Positions 28,012 through 39,092 of a stretch of 64,000 bases of DNA are shown in pieces (position 1 is the stretch's first letter; each line of letters begins with the position of its first letter). A program made the position numbers and the translations under genes. Source of the stretch: Arthrobacter sp. 131MFCol6.1 (GTDB taxonomy: Bacteria; Actinomycetota; Actinomycetes; Actinomycetales; Micrococcaceae); assembly GCF_000374925.1 (NCBI RefSeq), contig NZ_KB895541.1:1366122-1430121 (forward strand). The letters are read 5' to 3'. The notes beneath the pieces are model-generated. The model was not told the DNA's origin and made no database searches. It worked only from the letters and a program-made list of their open reading frames with translations.

Positions 28012-29607
28012 TTAGTCCTCGAGGTCAACCTCGCGGACCATGTCAGCGCCGATCCCGGCCTTGATCGCGTCAAGGACCTGCTGGGGAACGGAACTGTCGA
28101 TGGTCAGCAGGGCCAGCACCTGGCCGCCCTCTGCCTGGCGTGCCACCTGCATGCCGGCGATGTTGATGTTGTTCATGCCCAGGATGTGCCCGATCGTGCC
28201 GATCACGCCGGGGCGGTCCGTGTAGGCCACCACCACGAGGTGTTCGCTGATCGGGATTTCCACCTCGTAGCCGTTGACGCCGACCAGTTTCTGGATCTGC
28301 TTCGGGCCCGTCAGGGTTCCCGCGACGGAGATCTGGCTGCCGTCGCTGAGGGCGCCGCGAAGGGTCAGGACGTTGCGGTACGACTCGGTGTCCGGGGTCG
28401 TGATGAGCCGGACGTTGATGCCGCGCTGCTCGGCGATCACGGGGGCGTTGACGTAGGAGACCTGCTCGGTCACGACGTCGGCGAAGATGCCCTTGAGCGC
28501 CGCGAGTTCCAGGACCTTGACATCGAGCGAGGAGATCTCGCCGGCCACCTCGACGTCGAACTGGGTGAGGGAGGCATGGGTCAGCGCGGTGAAGATGCGG
28601 CCCAGCTTTTCCATCAGCGGGATGCCGGGGCGGACGTCCGGGGCGATGACGCCGCCGGCGACGTTGACGGCGTCGGGGACCAGTTCGCCGGCCAGGGCCA
28701 GGCGGACAGACTTGGCGACGGATACGCCGGCCTTTTCCTGGGCCTCGTCGGTGGAGGCGCCCAGGTGCGGGGTCACCACCACGTTGTCGAGTTTGAAGAA
28801 CGGCAGGTCGGTGCTGGGTTCCTTGGAGAAGACGTCGACGCCGGCGCCGGCGATGTCACCGGCCTGCAGCGCGGTGTAGAGGGCTTCCTCGTCCACCAGG
28901 CCGCCGCGGGCGACGTTGACGACGTACGCCGTGCTCTTCATCTTCTTGAAGGCCTCGGCGCCGAGCATGCCGACGGTTTCCGGGGTCTTGGGCATGTGGA
29001 TGGTGATGAAGTCCGACTGTGCCAGGAGCTCGTCGAGCGTCACCAGCTGCACGCCGAGCTGGGCGGCCCGGGCGGAGGTGATGTAGGGGTCGTACGCGAG
29101 GATCTTGGTGTCGAAGCCCTTCAGGCGGGCAGCGACCAGGGCGCCGATCCGGCCCAGGCCGATGATGCCGATCTTCTTCTCGAAGAGCTCGATGCCGGTG
29201 TACTTGGACCGCTTCCACTCCCCGTCCTTGAGGGCGGAGCTGGCCTGCGGGATGTGGCGGGCGAGGCTCAGGATGTGCCCGACGGTCAGTTCGGCGGCGG
29301 AGACGATGTTGGAGGTCGGCGCGTTGACCACCATGACGCCGGCCTGGGTGGCCGCCTTGATGTCCACGTTGTCCAGGCCGACGCCGGCGCGGGCGATGAC
29401 CTTGAGGTTCTTGGCGGCGGCGATGGCCTCGGCGTCCAGCTGGGTGGCGGAGCGGACCAGGATCGCGTCGACGTCGGCGATCGCGGAGAGCAGCTGGGAA
29501 CGGTCGGAGCCGTCAGTCTGGCGGATTTCAAAGTCCGGGCCGAGGGCCTCGACTGTGGCGGGCGAAAGTTCCTCAGCGAGGAGTACGACAGGTTTGGTGC
29601 TTGTCAC
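28012..29607 (-). CDS. serA: D-3-phosphoglycerate dehydrogenase
   Basis: First step of serine synthesis from 3-phosphoglycerate. 531 residues, the long type: substrate and NAD domains (RSATQLDAEAI, GLGRIGALVAARL, VARGGLVDEEAL, TPHLGASTDEAQ), an intervening allosteric substrate-binding domain around residues 320-450, and a C-terminal ACT domain (VVAYTDRPGVIGTIGHILG). I choose GTG 29607 (VTSTKPVVLLAEE) with AGAGG upstream; the open frame continues into ilvC only by chance. It follows ilvC on the same strand but a hairpin separates them. Confidence 0.96.
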   Translation of the reverse strand: MTSTKPVVLLAEELSPATVEALGPDFEIRQTDGSDRSQLLSAIADVDAILVRSATQLDAEAIAAAKNLKVIARAGVGLDNVDIKAATQAGVMVVNAPTSNIVSAAELTVGHILSLARHIPQASSALKDGEWKRSKYTGIELFEKKIGIIGLGRIGALVAARLKGFDTKILAYDPYITSARAAQLGVQLVTLDELLAQSDFITIHMPKTPETVGMLGAEAFKKMKSTAYVVNVARGGLVDEEALYTALQAGDIAGAGVDVFSKEPSTDLPFFKLDNVVVTPHLGASTDEAQEKAGVSVAKSVRLALAGELVPDAVNVAGGVIAPDVRPGIPLMEKLGRIFTALTHASLTQFDVEVAGEISSLDVKVLELAALKGIFADVVTEQVSYVNAPVIAEQRGINVRLITTPDTESYRNVLTLRGALSDGSQISVAGTLTGPKQIQKLVGVNGYEVEIPISEHLVVVAYTDRPGVIGTIGHILGMNNINIAGMQVARQAEGGQVLALLTIDSSVPQQVLDAIKAGIGADMVREVDLED

Positions 29608-29681
29608 CGGTGACCTCTTTAGCTCTCTTGTGTATCTGGTGGGGATTTTGGTGAATCGGGTGATGCGGGTGGTGCTGGACA

Positions 29682-29724
29682 GCAGGGAAGCCGGACCCCA
29701 TGATGTGGTGTCCGGCTCCCCTGC
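29682..29724 (-). terminator. Hairpin between ilvC and serA
   Basis: GCAGGGAAGCCGGAC and GTCCGGCTCCCCTGC pair with one bulge-like mismatch around CCCATGATGTGGT. It starts 10 bases after the ilvC stop. It probably ends the ilvBNC transcript. Confidence 0.7.
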
Positions 29725-29734
29725 CGGGCAGTGC

Positions 29735-30865
<1,131 letters not shown>

Positions 30866-30872
<7 letters not shown>

Positions 30873-31378
30873 CTGCGGAGTGCCCTGTCACTCATGGAGC
30901 GGGATCCCCGCCCAACGGCCAAGGTGCCGGACTGCACGATTTCGCGGATGCCGAATGGCTCAAGCACTGACAAGAGTGCTGTGAGCTTCTCGGGGTGGCC
31001 CGTTGCCTCAATGACCACCGACTCTGTGGAGACGTCGACCACTGAAGCGCGGAACAGGTCTGCAGCCTGGGTGACCTGCAGGCGTGTTGCGGCATCCGCA
31101 CGTACCTTGACCAGGATGTGGTCACGCTGTACGGAAGATTCGGAGGTGAGCTCGACGATCTTGATCACGTTGACCAGCTTGTTCAGCTGTTTCGTGACCT
31201 GTTCGATCAGCTCGCCATCGGCGTCGACCACCACGGTCATCCGGGACATGCCCGGGACCTCGGTGGGGCCGACGGCCAGGGAATTGATGTTGAAGGCCCG
31301 GCGGGCGAAGAGGCTGGCGACGCGGGTCAGCACACCGGGCTTGTCTTCGACCAGAACGGACAATGTGTGGCGGGTCAT
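30866..31378 (-). CDS. ilvN: Acetolactate synthase small (regulatory) subunit
   Basis: Regulatory subunit that activates IlvB and gives feedback inhibition by valine. 170 residues: N-terminal ACT domain (LSVLVEDKPGVLTRVASLF, AVGPTEVPGMSRMT) and the C-terminal acetolactate synthase small-subunit domain. The start ATG 31378 lies 2 bases after the ilvB stop, so translation is coupled. The longer open frame upstream overlaps ilvB and is not conserved in character. Confidence 0.96.
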
Positions 31379-31380
31379 GT

Positions 31381-33279
31381 TCAGTCCTCCTCTTCCCATT
31401 CCGGGGTCATGTTGCGGGCAACCTGGATCTGGTCGTTGCTGACCCCCGCGGGGACCATCGGCCACACCATCGAGTTGGGGCTCACGACGAAGTCGATGAC
31501 CACCGGGCGGTCATTGATCTCCAGTGCCTTCTGGATGGTGGCGTCGATGTCCTCGTCGCGTTCGCACCGGAAGGCAGCGCAGCCGTAGGCGTCCGCCAGC
31601 TTGACGAAGTCCGGGATGCGGACCGTGTCGTGTCCGGTGTTGAGGTCGGTGTTGGAGTAGCGGCCCTCGTAGAAGAGGGTCTGCCACTGCCGGACCATGC
31701 CCAAGGAGGAGTTGTTGATGATGGCGACCTTGATGGGGATCTTGTTGATCGCGCAGGTGGCCAGTTCCTGATTGGTCATCTGGAAGCAGCCGTCGCCGTC
31801 GATCGCCCAGACCACGCGGTCCGGTTCGCCCACTTTGGCGCCCATGGCCGCCGGCACGGCGTAGCCCATGGTGCCGGCGCCGCCGGAGTTGAGCCAGGCG
31901 TGCGGGCGTTCGTACTTGATGAACTGCGAGGCCCACATCTGGTGCTGTCCGACGCCGGCGACATACACGCCTTCGGGTCCGGTCAGGGCGCCGATGCGTT
32001 CGATCACGCGCTGCGGGGCGCTGAGGCCGTCCTCGGGTTCGGTCCAGCCGAGCGGGTAGGTTTCCTTGAGGTTGTTAAGGAATGCCCACCAGGCGGTCAG
32101 GTCCGGGGTGCCGAAGGCTTCGAACTGCGTGCGCAGGGCCTCGGTCAGTTCCGGGATGATCTCCTTGACCGAGCCGACGATCGGGACGTCAGCCGTGCGG
32201 TTCTTGGAGATTTCCGCCGGATCGATGTCGGCGTGGATGACCTTGGCGTTCGGGGCAAAGGACTTCAGGATGCCGGTGACGCGGTCATCGAACCGGGCGC
32301 CCAAGGTGATCAGCAGGTCCGACTGCTGCAGGGCCGTCACGGCGGAAACCGTGCCGTGCATGCCCGGCATGCCCACGTGCTGCGGGTGCGAGTCCGGGAA
32401 CACGCCCCGGGCCATCAGGGTGGTGACCACGGGGGCGCCGGTCAGCTCGGCCAGTTCGCGCAGCTCGGCCGAGGCGTGGGCCTTGACCACTCCGCCGCCG
32501 ACGTAGAGCACGGGCTTGCTGGCGGCGGAAATGAGCCGGGCGGCCTCGCGGACCTGCTTGCTGTGGCCGCGCACCACCGGCCGGTATCCCGGGAGATCGA
32601 TCTTGGGCGGCCAGGAGAACGTCATCTGGCCCTGCTGGGCGTCCTTGGCGACGTCCACGAGGACCGGGCCCGGGCGTCCGGTGGACGCCAGGTGGAACGC
32701 CTCGGCCATCACATGCGGGATGTCGTTGGGGTCCGTGACCAGGAAGGAGTGCTTCGTGATCGGCATGGTGATCCCGACGATGTCCGCTTCCTGGAAGGCG
32801 TCGGTGCCGATCACCCCGCTGGAGACCTGGCCGGTAATGGCCACTATCGGCACGGAGTCCATGTGGGCATCCATGATGGCGGTAACGAGGTTGGTGGCAC
32901 CCGGGCCCGAGGTGGCGATGCAGACGCCAACCCGTCCGGTAACCATGGCGTAGCCTTGCGCGGCGTGGCCGGCTCCCTGTTCGTGACGGACCAGAACGTG
33001 GTTCATTTTGGAGGCCATCAAGGGGTCGTAGGTGGGCAGGATCGCGCCACCGGGCAAACCGAAAATGTCCTGGACGCCGAGTTCTTCGAGCGAGCGGACA
33101 ATTGCTTGCGAACCGGTCATGACCGTCGGGGGTACGACGTTGTTCGGTCCGAGGACAGGAGAGACGGCAGCAGAGTCGACGCCGGCGTCAGCCGGACGTT
33201 CGACGCGTTCCGGAGCCTTGTGGGCTCCAGCGGACTTGGTGGCCATCAGCGAGGGGCTGATCGGCGATCCTTTGCTCAT
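31381..33279 (-). CDS. ilvB: Acetolactate synthase large (catalytic) subunit
   Basis: ThDP-, FAD- and Mg-dependent condensation of pyruvate with pyruvate or 2-oxobutyrate. 632 residues: [13 protein letters not shown], the ThDP glutamate in [15 protein letters not shown], and the ThDP-Mg motif [17 protein letters not shown]. The first 50 residues are a non-conserved head. It heads the ilvBNC operon. The leader peptide and terminator at 33343-33513 lie between its promoter and this start and probably control it by attenuation. Confidence 0.97.
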   Translation of the reverse strand: MSKGSPISPSLMATKSAGAHKAPERVERPADAGVDSAAVSPVLGPNNVVPPTVMTGSQAIVRSLEELGVQDIFGLPGGAILPTYDPLMASKMNHVLVRHEQGAGHAAQGYAMVTGRVGVCIATSGPGATNLVTAIMDAHMDSVPIVAITGQVSSGVIGTDAFQEADIVGITMPITKHSFLVTDPNDIPHVMAEAFHLASTGRPGPVLVDVAKDAQQGQMTFSWPPKIDLPGYRPVVRGHSKQVREAARLISAASKPVLYVGGGVVKAHASAELRELAELTGAPVVTTLMARGVFPDSHPQHVGMPGMHGTVSAVTALQQSDLLITLGARFDDRVTGILKSFAPNAKVIHADIDPAEISKNRTADVPIVGSVKEIIPELTEALRTQFEAFGTPDLTAWWAFLNNLKETYPLGWTEPEDGLSAPQRVIERIGALTGPEGVYVAGVGQHQMWASQFIKYERPHAWLNSGGAGTMGYAVPAAMGAKVGEPDRVVWAIDGDGCFQMTNQELATCAINKIPIKVAIINNSSLGMVRQWQTLFYEGRYSNTDLNTGHDTVRIPDFVKLADAYGCAAFRCERDEDIDATIQKALEINDRPVVIDFVVSPNSMVWPMVPAGVSNDQIQVARNMTPEWEEED

Positions 33280-33342
33280 CGGACTCTTCCTTTGTGGATC
33301 TTCGGTGATCGTGGAACTACTGGGTTGTTCTGGTGGTGCGGG

Positions 33343-33383
33343 AAATAAAAAAACCCCTCAGCCGGCGGGCTCTTCGAGGGGTT
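33343..33383 (-). terminator. Attenuator terminator in the ilvB leader
   Basis: On the minus strand AACCCCTC pairs with GAGGGGTT, closing an inner AGCC/GGCT stem, and TTTTTTTATTT follows. It lies 29 bases after the leader-peptide stop and about 64 bases before ilvB. Position and T run make it a transcription attenuator, not an end-of-operon terminator. Confidence 0.85.
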
Positions 33384-33411
33384 GCGCGTGACGGTTCGTT
33401 ACCAGTGAAGG

Positions 33412-33513
33412 CTATTGAGCCACGCGCTTGGTAAGTACGACGGAAACACCCGCAGTGCTCTCGACTGCAGGGCACTCAACTGCGGTGACTCCGGCTGTAA
33501 CGATCTCGATCAT
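33412..33513 (-). CDS. ilvB leader peptide, 33 residues, Val-rich
   Basis: Short reading frame starting ATG 33513 (MIEIVTAGVTAVE) and ending GVSVVLTKRVAQ. Eleven of 33 residues are Val, Ile or Leu, including a Val-Ser-Val-Val-Leu run near the end. An AGAGGGA site lies upstream. It is followed by the terminator at 33343-33383 and then ilvB. Ribosome stalling at Val/Leu codons when charged tRNA is short would favour read-through, as known for ilvB leaders in corynebacteria and enterics. The sequence differs from the short leader of Corynebacterium as I remember it. Attenuation here is an inference from layout. Confidence 0.72.
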   Translation of the reverse strand: MIEIVTAGVTAVECPAVESTAGVSVVLTKRVAQ

Positions 33514-33533
33514 GCGTTCAGTTTTCCCTCTGA

Positions 33534-33578
33534 GTGAGACGGGTGTCAACGAGCCCGGCCCGCGTCTCACTATTTGGA
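33534..33578 (-). promoter_or_regulatory. Promoter region of ilvB with facing TCTCAC boxes
   Basis: GTGAGACG (33534-33541) and CGTCTCAC (33563-33570) form an inverted pair 21 bases apart. Between them TTGACA (33544-33549, minus strand) is a good -35 hexamer; the matching -10 is weak. The second box continues CTATT as at leuB. Confidence 0.5.
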
Positions 33579-33732
33579 CAACGGTGTCCACTGGTTGGGA
33601 CCCTCGTTTTCCCTTGGCCCCGACGCTGAACGGCGAGCCGCCCATTTTGGCGGCAGGGCTTAATAAGGGAAACGCCGAGGGCCCCGGAGTGGGCGGCGCC
33701 CAGCGCCGTCCACTCCGGGTAGGCGTTACCCG

Positions 33733-35454
33733 TCAGCCGCAGTACGCGCCCGTGGAGGCGCTGTGGACGAGCTTGGCGTACTTGGCGAGCACACCCTTCG
33801 TGAACTTGGCCGGGAGCGGCTCCCAGCCGACCTTGCGGGCCTCGAGCTCGGCGTCGTCGACCAGGAGGTCGAAGGTGCGGGCCGCGATGTCCACGCGGAT
33901 CCGGTCACCGTCCTTGACGAACGCGATGGGACCGCCGTCGACGGCTTCCGGCGCGACGTGGCCGATGCACAGGCCGGTGGTTCCGCCGGAGAACCGTCCG
34001 TCGGTCAGCAGCAGGACGTCCTTGCCCAGGCCCGCGCCCTTGATGGCGCCGGTGATGGCGAGCATCTCGCGCATGCCGGGGCCGCCCTTGGGGCCTTCGT
34101 AGCGGATCACTACGACGTCGCCCTTGTGGATCTCACCCTTATCCAGGGCATCGAGCGCGCCCTGTTCGCGTTCGAACACGCGGGCCGTGCCCTCGAAGAC
34201 GTCGGCGTCGAAGCCGGCGCTCTTGACGACGGCGCCTTCCGGGGCCATCGAACCGTGCAGGATGGTGATGCCGCCGGTCTTGTGGATCGGGTTGTCCAGT
34301 GCGCGCAGGATCTTGCCATCCAGGTCCGGCGGGTTGATCGCGGCGAGGTTCTCGGCCACGGTCTTGCCGGTGACGGTGAGGCAGTCACCATGCAGCAGGC
34401 CGGCGTCGAGCAGTGCCTTCATGATGACCGGCACACCGCCGATCTTGTCGACGTCGGTCATGACGTAGCGGCCGAACGGCTTGAGGTCGCCCAGGTGCGG
34501 GATCTTGTCGCCGATCCGGTTGAAGTCTTCCAGCGTCAGCTCCACTTCGGCCTCGCGGGCGATCGCGAGCAGGTGCAGCACGGCGTTGGTGGAACCGCCG
34601 AAGGCCATGGTGACGGCGATCGCGTTCTCGAACGCCTTGCGCGTCATGATGTCGCGGGCGGTGATGCCCAGGCGCAGCAGGTTCACCACGGCTTCGCCGG
34701 ACTTGTGCGCAAAGGCGTCGCGGCGGCGGTCCGCGGAGGGCGGTGCGGCGGAGCCGGGCAGGGACATGCCCAAAGCCTCACCGATGCAGGCCATGGTGTT
34801 GGCGGTGTACATGCCGCCGCAGGCGCCCTCGCCCGGGCAAATTGCCTTTTCGATGCGGTCCAGGTCCTCGCGGCTCATCTTTCCGGCGGCGCACGCACCG
34901 ACGGCCTCAAACGCGTCGATGAGGGTGACTTCCTTTTCGGAGCCGTCCTCGAGCTTGACCCAGCCGGGCATGATGGAGCCGGCGTAGAGGAACACGGCGG
35001 CCAGGTCCAGGCGGGCCGCGGCCATCAGCATGCCGGGCAGCGACTTGTCGCAACCGGCCAGGAGCACGGAGCCGTCGATCCGCTCGGCCTGCATGACCGT
35101 CTCGACGGAGTCGGCGATGACTTCACGGGACACCAGGGAGAAGTGCATGCCCTCGTGGCCCATGGAGATGCCGTCCGAGACGGAGATGGTGCCGAACTGC
35201 ATGGGGAACCCGCCGCCGGCGTGGACGCCTTCCTTGGCGCCTTGGGCGAGCCGGTTCAACGAAAGGTTGCAGGGGGTGATCTCGTTCCACGAGCTCGCCA
35301 CGCCGATCTGCGGCTTGGCGAAGTCGTCGTCGCCCATGCCGACCGCCCGGAACATGCCGCGCGCGGGGGCGGCGTGGATTCCATCGGTAACGACCCGGCT
35401 GCGGGGCTTGATGTCCGGCTTGGTGTCTGCTGCTGTTTGGGTGTCCTGACTCAT
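33733..35454 (-). CDS. ilvD: Dihydroxy-acid dehydratase
   Basis: Fe-S enzyme that dehydrates dihydroxy-acids to 2-oxo-acids in valine and isoleucine synthesis. 573 residues: cluster cysteines in [19 protein letters not shown] and [21 protein letters not shown], plus [14 protein letters not shown]. The start ATG 35454 ([14 protein letters not shown]). It is transcribed separately from ilvBNC; about 220 bases with the ilvB promoter lie between. A GTCTCACATAATGACAC box lies about 97 bases upstream. Confidence 0.96.
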   Translation of the reverse strand: MSQDTQTAADTKPDIKPRSRVVTDGIHAAPARGMFRAVGMGDDDFAKPQIGVASSWNEITPCNLSLNRLAQGAKEGVHAGGGFPMQFGTISVSDGISMGHEGMHFSLVSREVIADSVETVMQAERIDGSVLLAGCDKSLPGMLMAAARLDLAAVFLYAGSIMPGWVKLEDGSEKEVTLIDAFEAVGACAAGKMSREDLDRIEKAICPGEGACGGMYTANTMACIGEALGMSLPGSAAPPSADRRRDAFAHKSGEAVVNLLRLGITARDIMTRKAFENAIAVTMAFGGSTNAVLHLLAIAREAEVELTLEDFNRIGDKIPHLGDLKPFGRYVMTDVDKIGGVPVIMKALLDAGLLHGDCLTVTGKTVAENLAAINPPDLDGKILRALDNPIHKTGGITILHGSMAPEGAVVKSAGFDADVFEGTARVFEREQGALDALDKGEIHKGDVVVIRYEGPKGGPGMREMLAITGAIKGAGLGKDVLLLTDGRFSGGTTGLCIGHVAPEAVDGGPIAFVKDGDRIRVDIAARTFDLLVDDAELEARKVGWEPLPAKFTKGVLAKYAKLVHSASTGAYCG

Positions 35455-35550
35455 GGCTCAAAGTCTAGGGCTCGGCCACAGGCGCCAACGACCCAAGAAC
35501 GGAGCGTTAAGCGGAAAACCGGGAATATGTCGATCAAATAGTGGACTCTC

Positions 35551-35567
35551 GTCTCACATAATGACAC
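35551..35567 (-). promoter_or_regulatory. TCTCA-type box upstream of ilvD
   Basis: GTCTCACATAATGACAC on the plus strand. Compared with the leuC box (ATCTCAGATAATGAGAC) it matches at 14 of 17 positions, and it sits at a similar distance (about 100 bases) from its start codon. Confidence 0.5.
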
Positions 35568-35583
35568 CGGGGCCTGATTTGCC

Positions 35584-36522
35584 TTAGGCCCGGTGAGCCG
35601 CGTCACGCAGTTCCGGGGCTTCGGCGACACCCTGGGCCTCGGCCTTGAGCATCGCCAGGACCTGCTGGATGGTGGTCCGGGCCGCGACGTCCGGACGGGC
35701 CAGCGCCACGATGCTCCGGCTGGCCTTCACGCCCTCGAGCGGGCGCAGGACGAACCCACGGCCCTGGTTGCTGACCGCCGTGTACCGCGGCAGCAGGCTC
35801 AGCCCATGCCCGGCGCTGACCAGGGCTTCCAGGACCCGCAGATCCGGGAACTGCTGGGCCCGGACGGCCTGCGCGTCGGCCCGTACCTCGATCTGGCGCA
35901 GCACGGTGTCGAAGGGAAAGCCCTCCGGGACTCCCATCCACGGAAAGCCGACGACGTCCTCGGCGCACAGTGTGGCTTTGCCGGCCAAAGCGTGCCCGGC
36001 CGGCAAAGCCACATCCAGGGGTTCGTCCAGCAGCGGCACCACCGTCAGGCCCTGGCCGCCGAAGACTTCCGGACCGTCGACGCTGTGCGCCAGGACGATG
36101 TCGTAGTCCGCGGTCAGCCCGGCGAACCCGGCAACGCCCGGGTCCTCGAAGTGCGCCTCGAACCGGAGCCCCTCGACGGCCTTGACCCGGTGGAGCATGC
36201 CCGGCAGGAACATCTCCGCGGCGCTGGGAAAGAAGGCTGCCAGCACCCGCGTCTGCCAGCCGCGCCGGTACGTGTCGATGGTTGCTTCCGCCCGCGCCAT
36301 GGCCGTCGAGACGTCGGCGGCGGCGCCGGCCATGGCCAGTCCTGCCTCGGTAAGGCGCACTCCCCTGCCGGACTTCTCCACCAGGACGACGCCCAGTTCC
36401 TCCTGCAGGGTCTTCAGCTGCTGCGACACTGCCGATGGCGTGACCTTCATGGCCTCGGCCGTGGCGCCTACGGTCCCGCGGCCGGCGAGTTCGCGCAGAA
36501 TCTGCAGTCGCTTGAAATCCAT
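35584..36522 (-). CDS. LysR-family transcriptional regulator
   Basis: 312 residues: N-terminal helix-turn-helix (MDFKRLQILRELAGRGTV, then AMKVTPSAVSQQLKTLQEE) and a periplasmic-binding-protein-like effector domain (YDIVLAHSVDG, AGHGLSLLPRYTAV). It stands upstream of ilvD on the same strand, 129 bases away, with a promoter-like stretch and the TCTCA box between them, so it may or may not control ilvD. LysR genes usually regulate a divergent gene; the divergent neighbour here is the sunset-domain gene 185 bases away. The target is unknown. Confidence 0.88.
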   Translation of the reverse strand: MDFKRLQILRELAGRGTVGATAEAMKVTPSAVSQQLKTLQEELGVVLVEKSGRGVRLTEAGLAMAGAAADVSTAMARAEATIDTYRRGWQTRVLAAFFPSAAEMFLPGMLHRVKAVEGLRFEAHFEDPGVAGFAGLTADYDIVLAHSVDGPEVFGGQGLTVVPLLDEPLDVALPAGHALAGKATLCAEDVVGFPWMGVPEGFPFDTVLRQIEVRADAQAVRAQQFPDLRVLEALVSAGHGLSLLPRYTAVSNQGRGFVLRPLEGVKASRSIVALARPDVAARTTIQQVLAMLKAEAQGVAEAPELRDAAHRA

Positions 36523-36707
36523 GAGGCGAGGCTACACGCCGGGCCGGGTTTGATTCCGGTTCGGGGCTGCTCACCAGGCCGGAGATCCGCTCCAGGCATG
36601 CCCGGCATTTGGCCGCCGGGAGGGTGGACAGCCGGCTTTGCCCGGACGTAACGTCAAGCATCGGCAACCATGTCTCATGGGCTGAATACGGACTGAAAGG
36701 CTCTGCT

Positions 36708-37802
36708 ATGGACTGGATCGTCTGGCTCGTCGTCATCATCGTGGTGGTCGCTGTGGTTTGGTGGCTGCTGAACCGAAACAAGAGCCGCCCGGGCGCAGAT
36801 TCCTCATCCGCCGCAGGCACCAGCACCAACACCGGCACCTCTGCCCGTTCCACGGCGGCGTCTGATTCGGAGGCAGCCAGTCCGACGGCGCCGAGTGGTT
36901 CGGCGGCCAGTCCGACGGCGGCGGCGGGTACGGCAGCGATGGCCGGCCCGGCAGCGGCCGGGGCCGCGGGTCCGACGGCGGCCGCCGGTGCCGCAGCGAT
37001 GGCCGCGCCCAATGCAGCATCTGCACCTGAGCCGGACGCACCTGCCCGGGAGGCCACGGCTGCCCCCGAGGCGGCGGGCGCCGCGGCCCCGACAGTCGAG
37101 CCGGGCGCCAAGGCGGCCCCAGAGGCAGCGGCCGCAACGGGCAATGCCGAGTGGGAGACCCAGTGGTCCGAGACCGCCCCGCCGGCGGAGACGCACACCG
37201 CCGGAGCCCACGTTGAGCCGGCCCGCGGTGCGCACGCTGTGACGGCCGCCGAGCTTGGCGCGGCTGCGGAGACTGGCGCGGCGGGCCTGCCCGTCCACCA
37301 CCCCGAATACACTGAGCCCCACGCGCCGACTCTGCCCGGGGCGGAATCGGCAGCCGCGGAACCGGTCGACGACGAGGACTCGGTTACCGGCACGGCCACT
37401 ACAACCAGCACTGGCGCCGGCACCGTCCCCGCCTCTGGCACTGGCACGGCGATGCCCGCGGCACCCGACGCCGGGACTGGCACGGCGATGCCCGCGGATC
37501 TCGCTGAGCCGGAAACGACGCAGACGGCAGCCTCGCCAGCGGCGGCCGGGGCCTCCGCCAGCCAAACGGCCGAGCCCACCGGCCATTTGGCCACTGAGCA
37601 GCCCTACGGGGAGGGGTCAGCGGCTCCGGCGGCGGACGGAAGCGGCCCGGAGGGTTTCACCGTCAAGGGCAATGCCTCGTCGATGATCTACCACGACGAG
37701 ACCAGCCCGGCGTATGAAGAAACCCGGGCTGAGGTGTGGTTTGCCTCCCCGGCCCACGCCGAAGCGGCCGGGTTTCGGCCGCCGCGCCGGACACGGCTGT
37801 AG
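36708..37802 (+). CDS. Membrane-anchored Ala/Thr-rich protein with C-terminal sunset domain
   Basis: 364 residues. A single N-terminal membrane segment (IVWLVVIIVVVAVVWWLL), then about 290 residues of low-complexity Ala/Pro/Thr/Glu sequence, and a conserved C-terminal domain of about 45 residues: GFTVKGNASSMIYHDE, SPAYEETRAEVWFAS and AEAAGFRPPRR. This end matches the sunset domain named for mycobacterial ArfC and also found on some ribosomal L17 and other actinobacterial proteins; its function is unknown. Start ATG 36708 with GAAAGG upstream. The linker contains internal repeats such as GTGTAMPA twice. Confidence 0.8.
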   Translation: MDWIVWLVVIIVVVAVVWWLLNRNKSRPGADSSSAAGTSTNTGTSARSTAASDSEAASPTAPSGSAASPTAAAGTAAMAGPAAAGAAGPTAAAGAAAMAAPNAASAPEPDAPAREATAAPEAAGAAAPTVEPGAKAAPEAAAATGNAEWETQWSETAPPAETHTAGAHVEPARGAHAVTAAELGAAAETGAAGLPVHHPEYTEPHAPTLPGAESAAAEPVDDEDSVTGTATTTSTGAGTVPASGTGTAMPAAPDAGTGTAMPADLAEPETTQTAASPAAAGASASQTAEPTGHLATEQPYGEGSAAPAADGSGPEGFTVKGNASSMIYHDETSPAYEETRAEVWFASPAHAEAAGFRPPRRTRL

Positions 37803-37848
37803 CCGGCGGCCCGGGCCGTCGGCCCACGCCTTCCCATCGCGTCCGTTG

Positions 37849-38976
37849 ATGCTCCCCCGTTTCACCCGCAGGCGCTTCATTGGCAGGGCAGCGGCCCGGG
37901 CCACCGCGCTGGCCGTTGCCCTGTTTTTCTTGAGTGCCTGTACCGGCGGCTCAACCTCGCCCGTGGTTCAGCCGGGAGACCGCACTGCCACCGGCGCAAC
38001 AGCTACGGCCGGGGCAGCGGGTGAGCCCACCGTTGCGGGGCGGGTTAGCGGGCTGCAACTGCCGTGGTCCACGGTCTATCTACCCGACGGCACCGCGGTC
38101 ATCTCCGAGCGCGACACCGCACTGCTCAGGACCATCAAAGACGGGCAGCTGGGTACGGTCGGCAAAGTGCCCGGCGTCGTTCCCGGCGGCGAAGGCGGCC
38201 TCCTGGGCCTTGCCCTTTCCCCCGACTTCGCGTCGGACCGGTACCTCTACGCCTACTTCACCGCGGCGGCGGACAACAGAATCGCCCGCATGCGGCTGGA
38301 CGAACGTGGCGGCCGGCTGGAGCTCGGCGCCCTGGAACCGGTTTTCACCGGTATTTCCAAGGCCGGCACGCACAACGGCGGCCGGATCCGCTTTGGGCCC
38401 GACGGTTTCCTGTATGTGGGGACCGGTGACTCCCAGCGCCGGGAGCAGCCGCAGGACCGCGCGGCGCTGGGCGGGAAGATCCTCCGCCTCACTCCGGATG
38501 GCCGGCCGGCGCCGGGAAACCCGTTCGGCGACAACCCGGTCTACAGCTTTGGCCACAGGAACGTCCAGGGACTGGCCTGGGACAGCGCGGGCCGGCTGTG
38601 GGCCAGCGAATTCGGCCCCGACGTCAACGACGAGCTCAACCTGATCGTGCCGGGCGGCAACTACGGCTGGCCCGAGGTGACGGGTGCCCCTCACCGCCCC
38701 GGTCTCCTGGACGCCAAAGTGGTGTGGCCGTCGACGGCGGAGTCCTCCCCCAGCGGACTCGAAATTGTCGGCAGCATTGCCTATCTGGGCGCCCTTCGCG
38801 GTCAAAGACTCTGGGTTGTACCCCTCAACGGCGAATTCGCCGGAGATCCTGTGAGCTATTTCACAGGAAAGTATGGCCGGGTGCGCAACGTTTCCCTCGC
38901 TCCTGACGGCCGTCTGTGGCTCCTCAGTAACGGCCAAAACCCTGATTTCGCGCTGATTTTGAACCTCCCCGGCTGA
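37849..38976 (+). CDS. PQQ-dependent sugar dehydrogenase-like lipoprotein
   Basis: 375 residues. N-terminal RRRFIGRAAA and hydrophobic core end in LSACTGG, a lipobox, so it is an exported lipoprotein; the twin-arginine-like RRR may send it by Tat. The mature part is the glucose/sorbosone dehydrogenase beta-propeller: GGEGGLLGLALSPDF, KAGTHNGGRIRFGPDG, LYVGTGD, GHRNVQGLAWD, ASEFGPDVNDELN, and GGNYGWPEVTG. Family members oxidise aldoses at the cell surface with PQQ, but no PQQ synthesis genes are in the window. Start ATG 37849; it follows the sunset-domain gene by 46 bases. Confidence 0.87.
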   Translation: MLPRFTRRRFIGRAAARATALAVALFFLSACTGGSTSPVVQPGDRTATGATATAGAAGEPTVAGRVSGLQLPWSTVYLPDGTAVISERDTALLRTIKDGQLGTVGKVPGVVPGGEGGLLGLALSPDFASDRYLYAYFTAAADNRIARMRLDERGGRLELGALEPVFTGISKAGTHNGGRIRFGPDGFLYVGTGDSQRREQPQDRAALGGKILRLTPDGRPAPGNPFGDNPVYSFGHRNVQGLAWDSAGRLWASEFGPDVNDELNLIVPGGNYGWPEVTGAPHRPGLLDAKVVWPSTAESSPSGLEIVGSIAYLGALRGQRLWVVPLNGEFAGDPVSYFTGKYGRVRNVSLAPDGRLWLLSNGQNPDFALILNLPG

Positions 38977-39092
38977 CGTGGACCATCCAGCGCCCCTCGA
39001 TTTCACACGACAGCCAATCTCGTGTAGAGTTTCATGTCGTTGCGGAGAACAACGCGGGAAATAAAAAGCCCCGGTGAACGAAAACAACAGAT

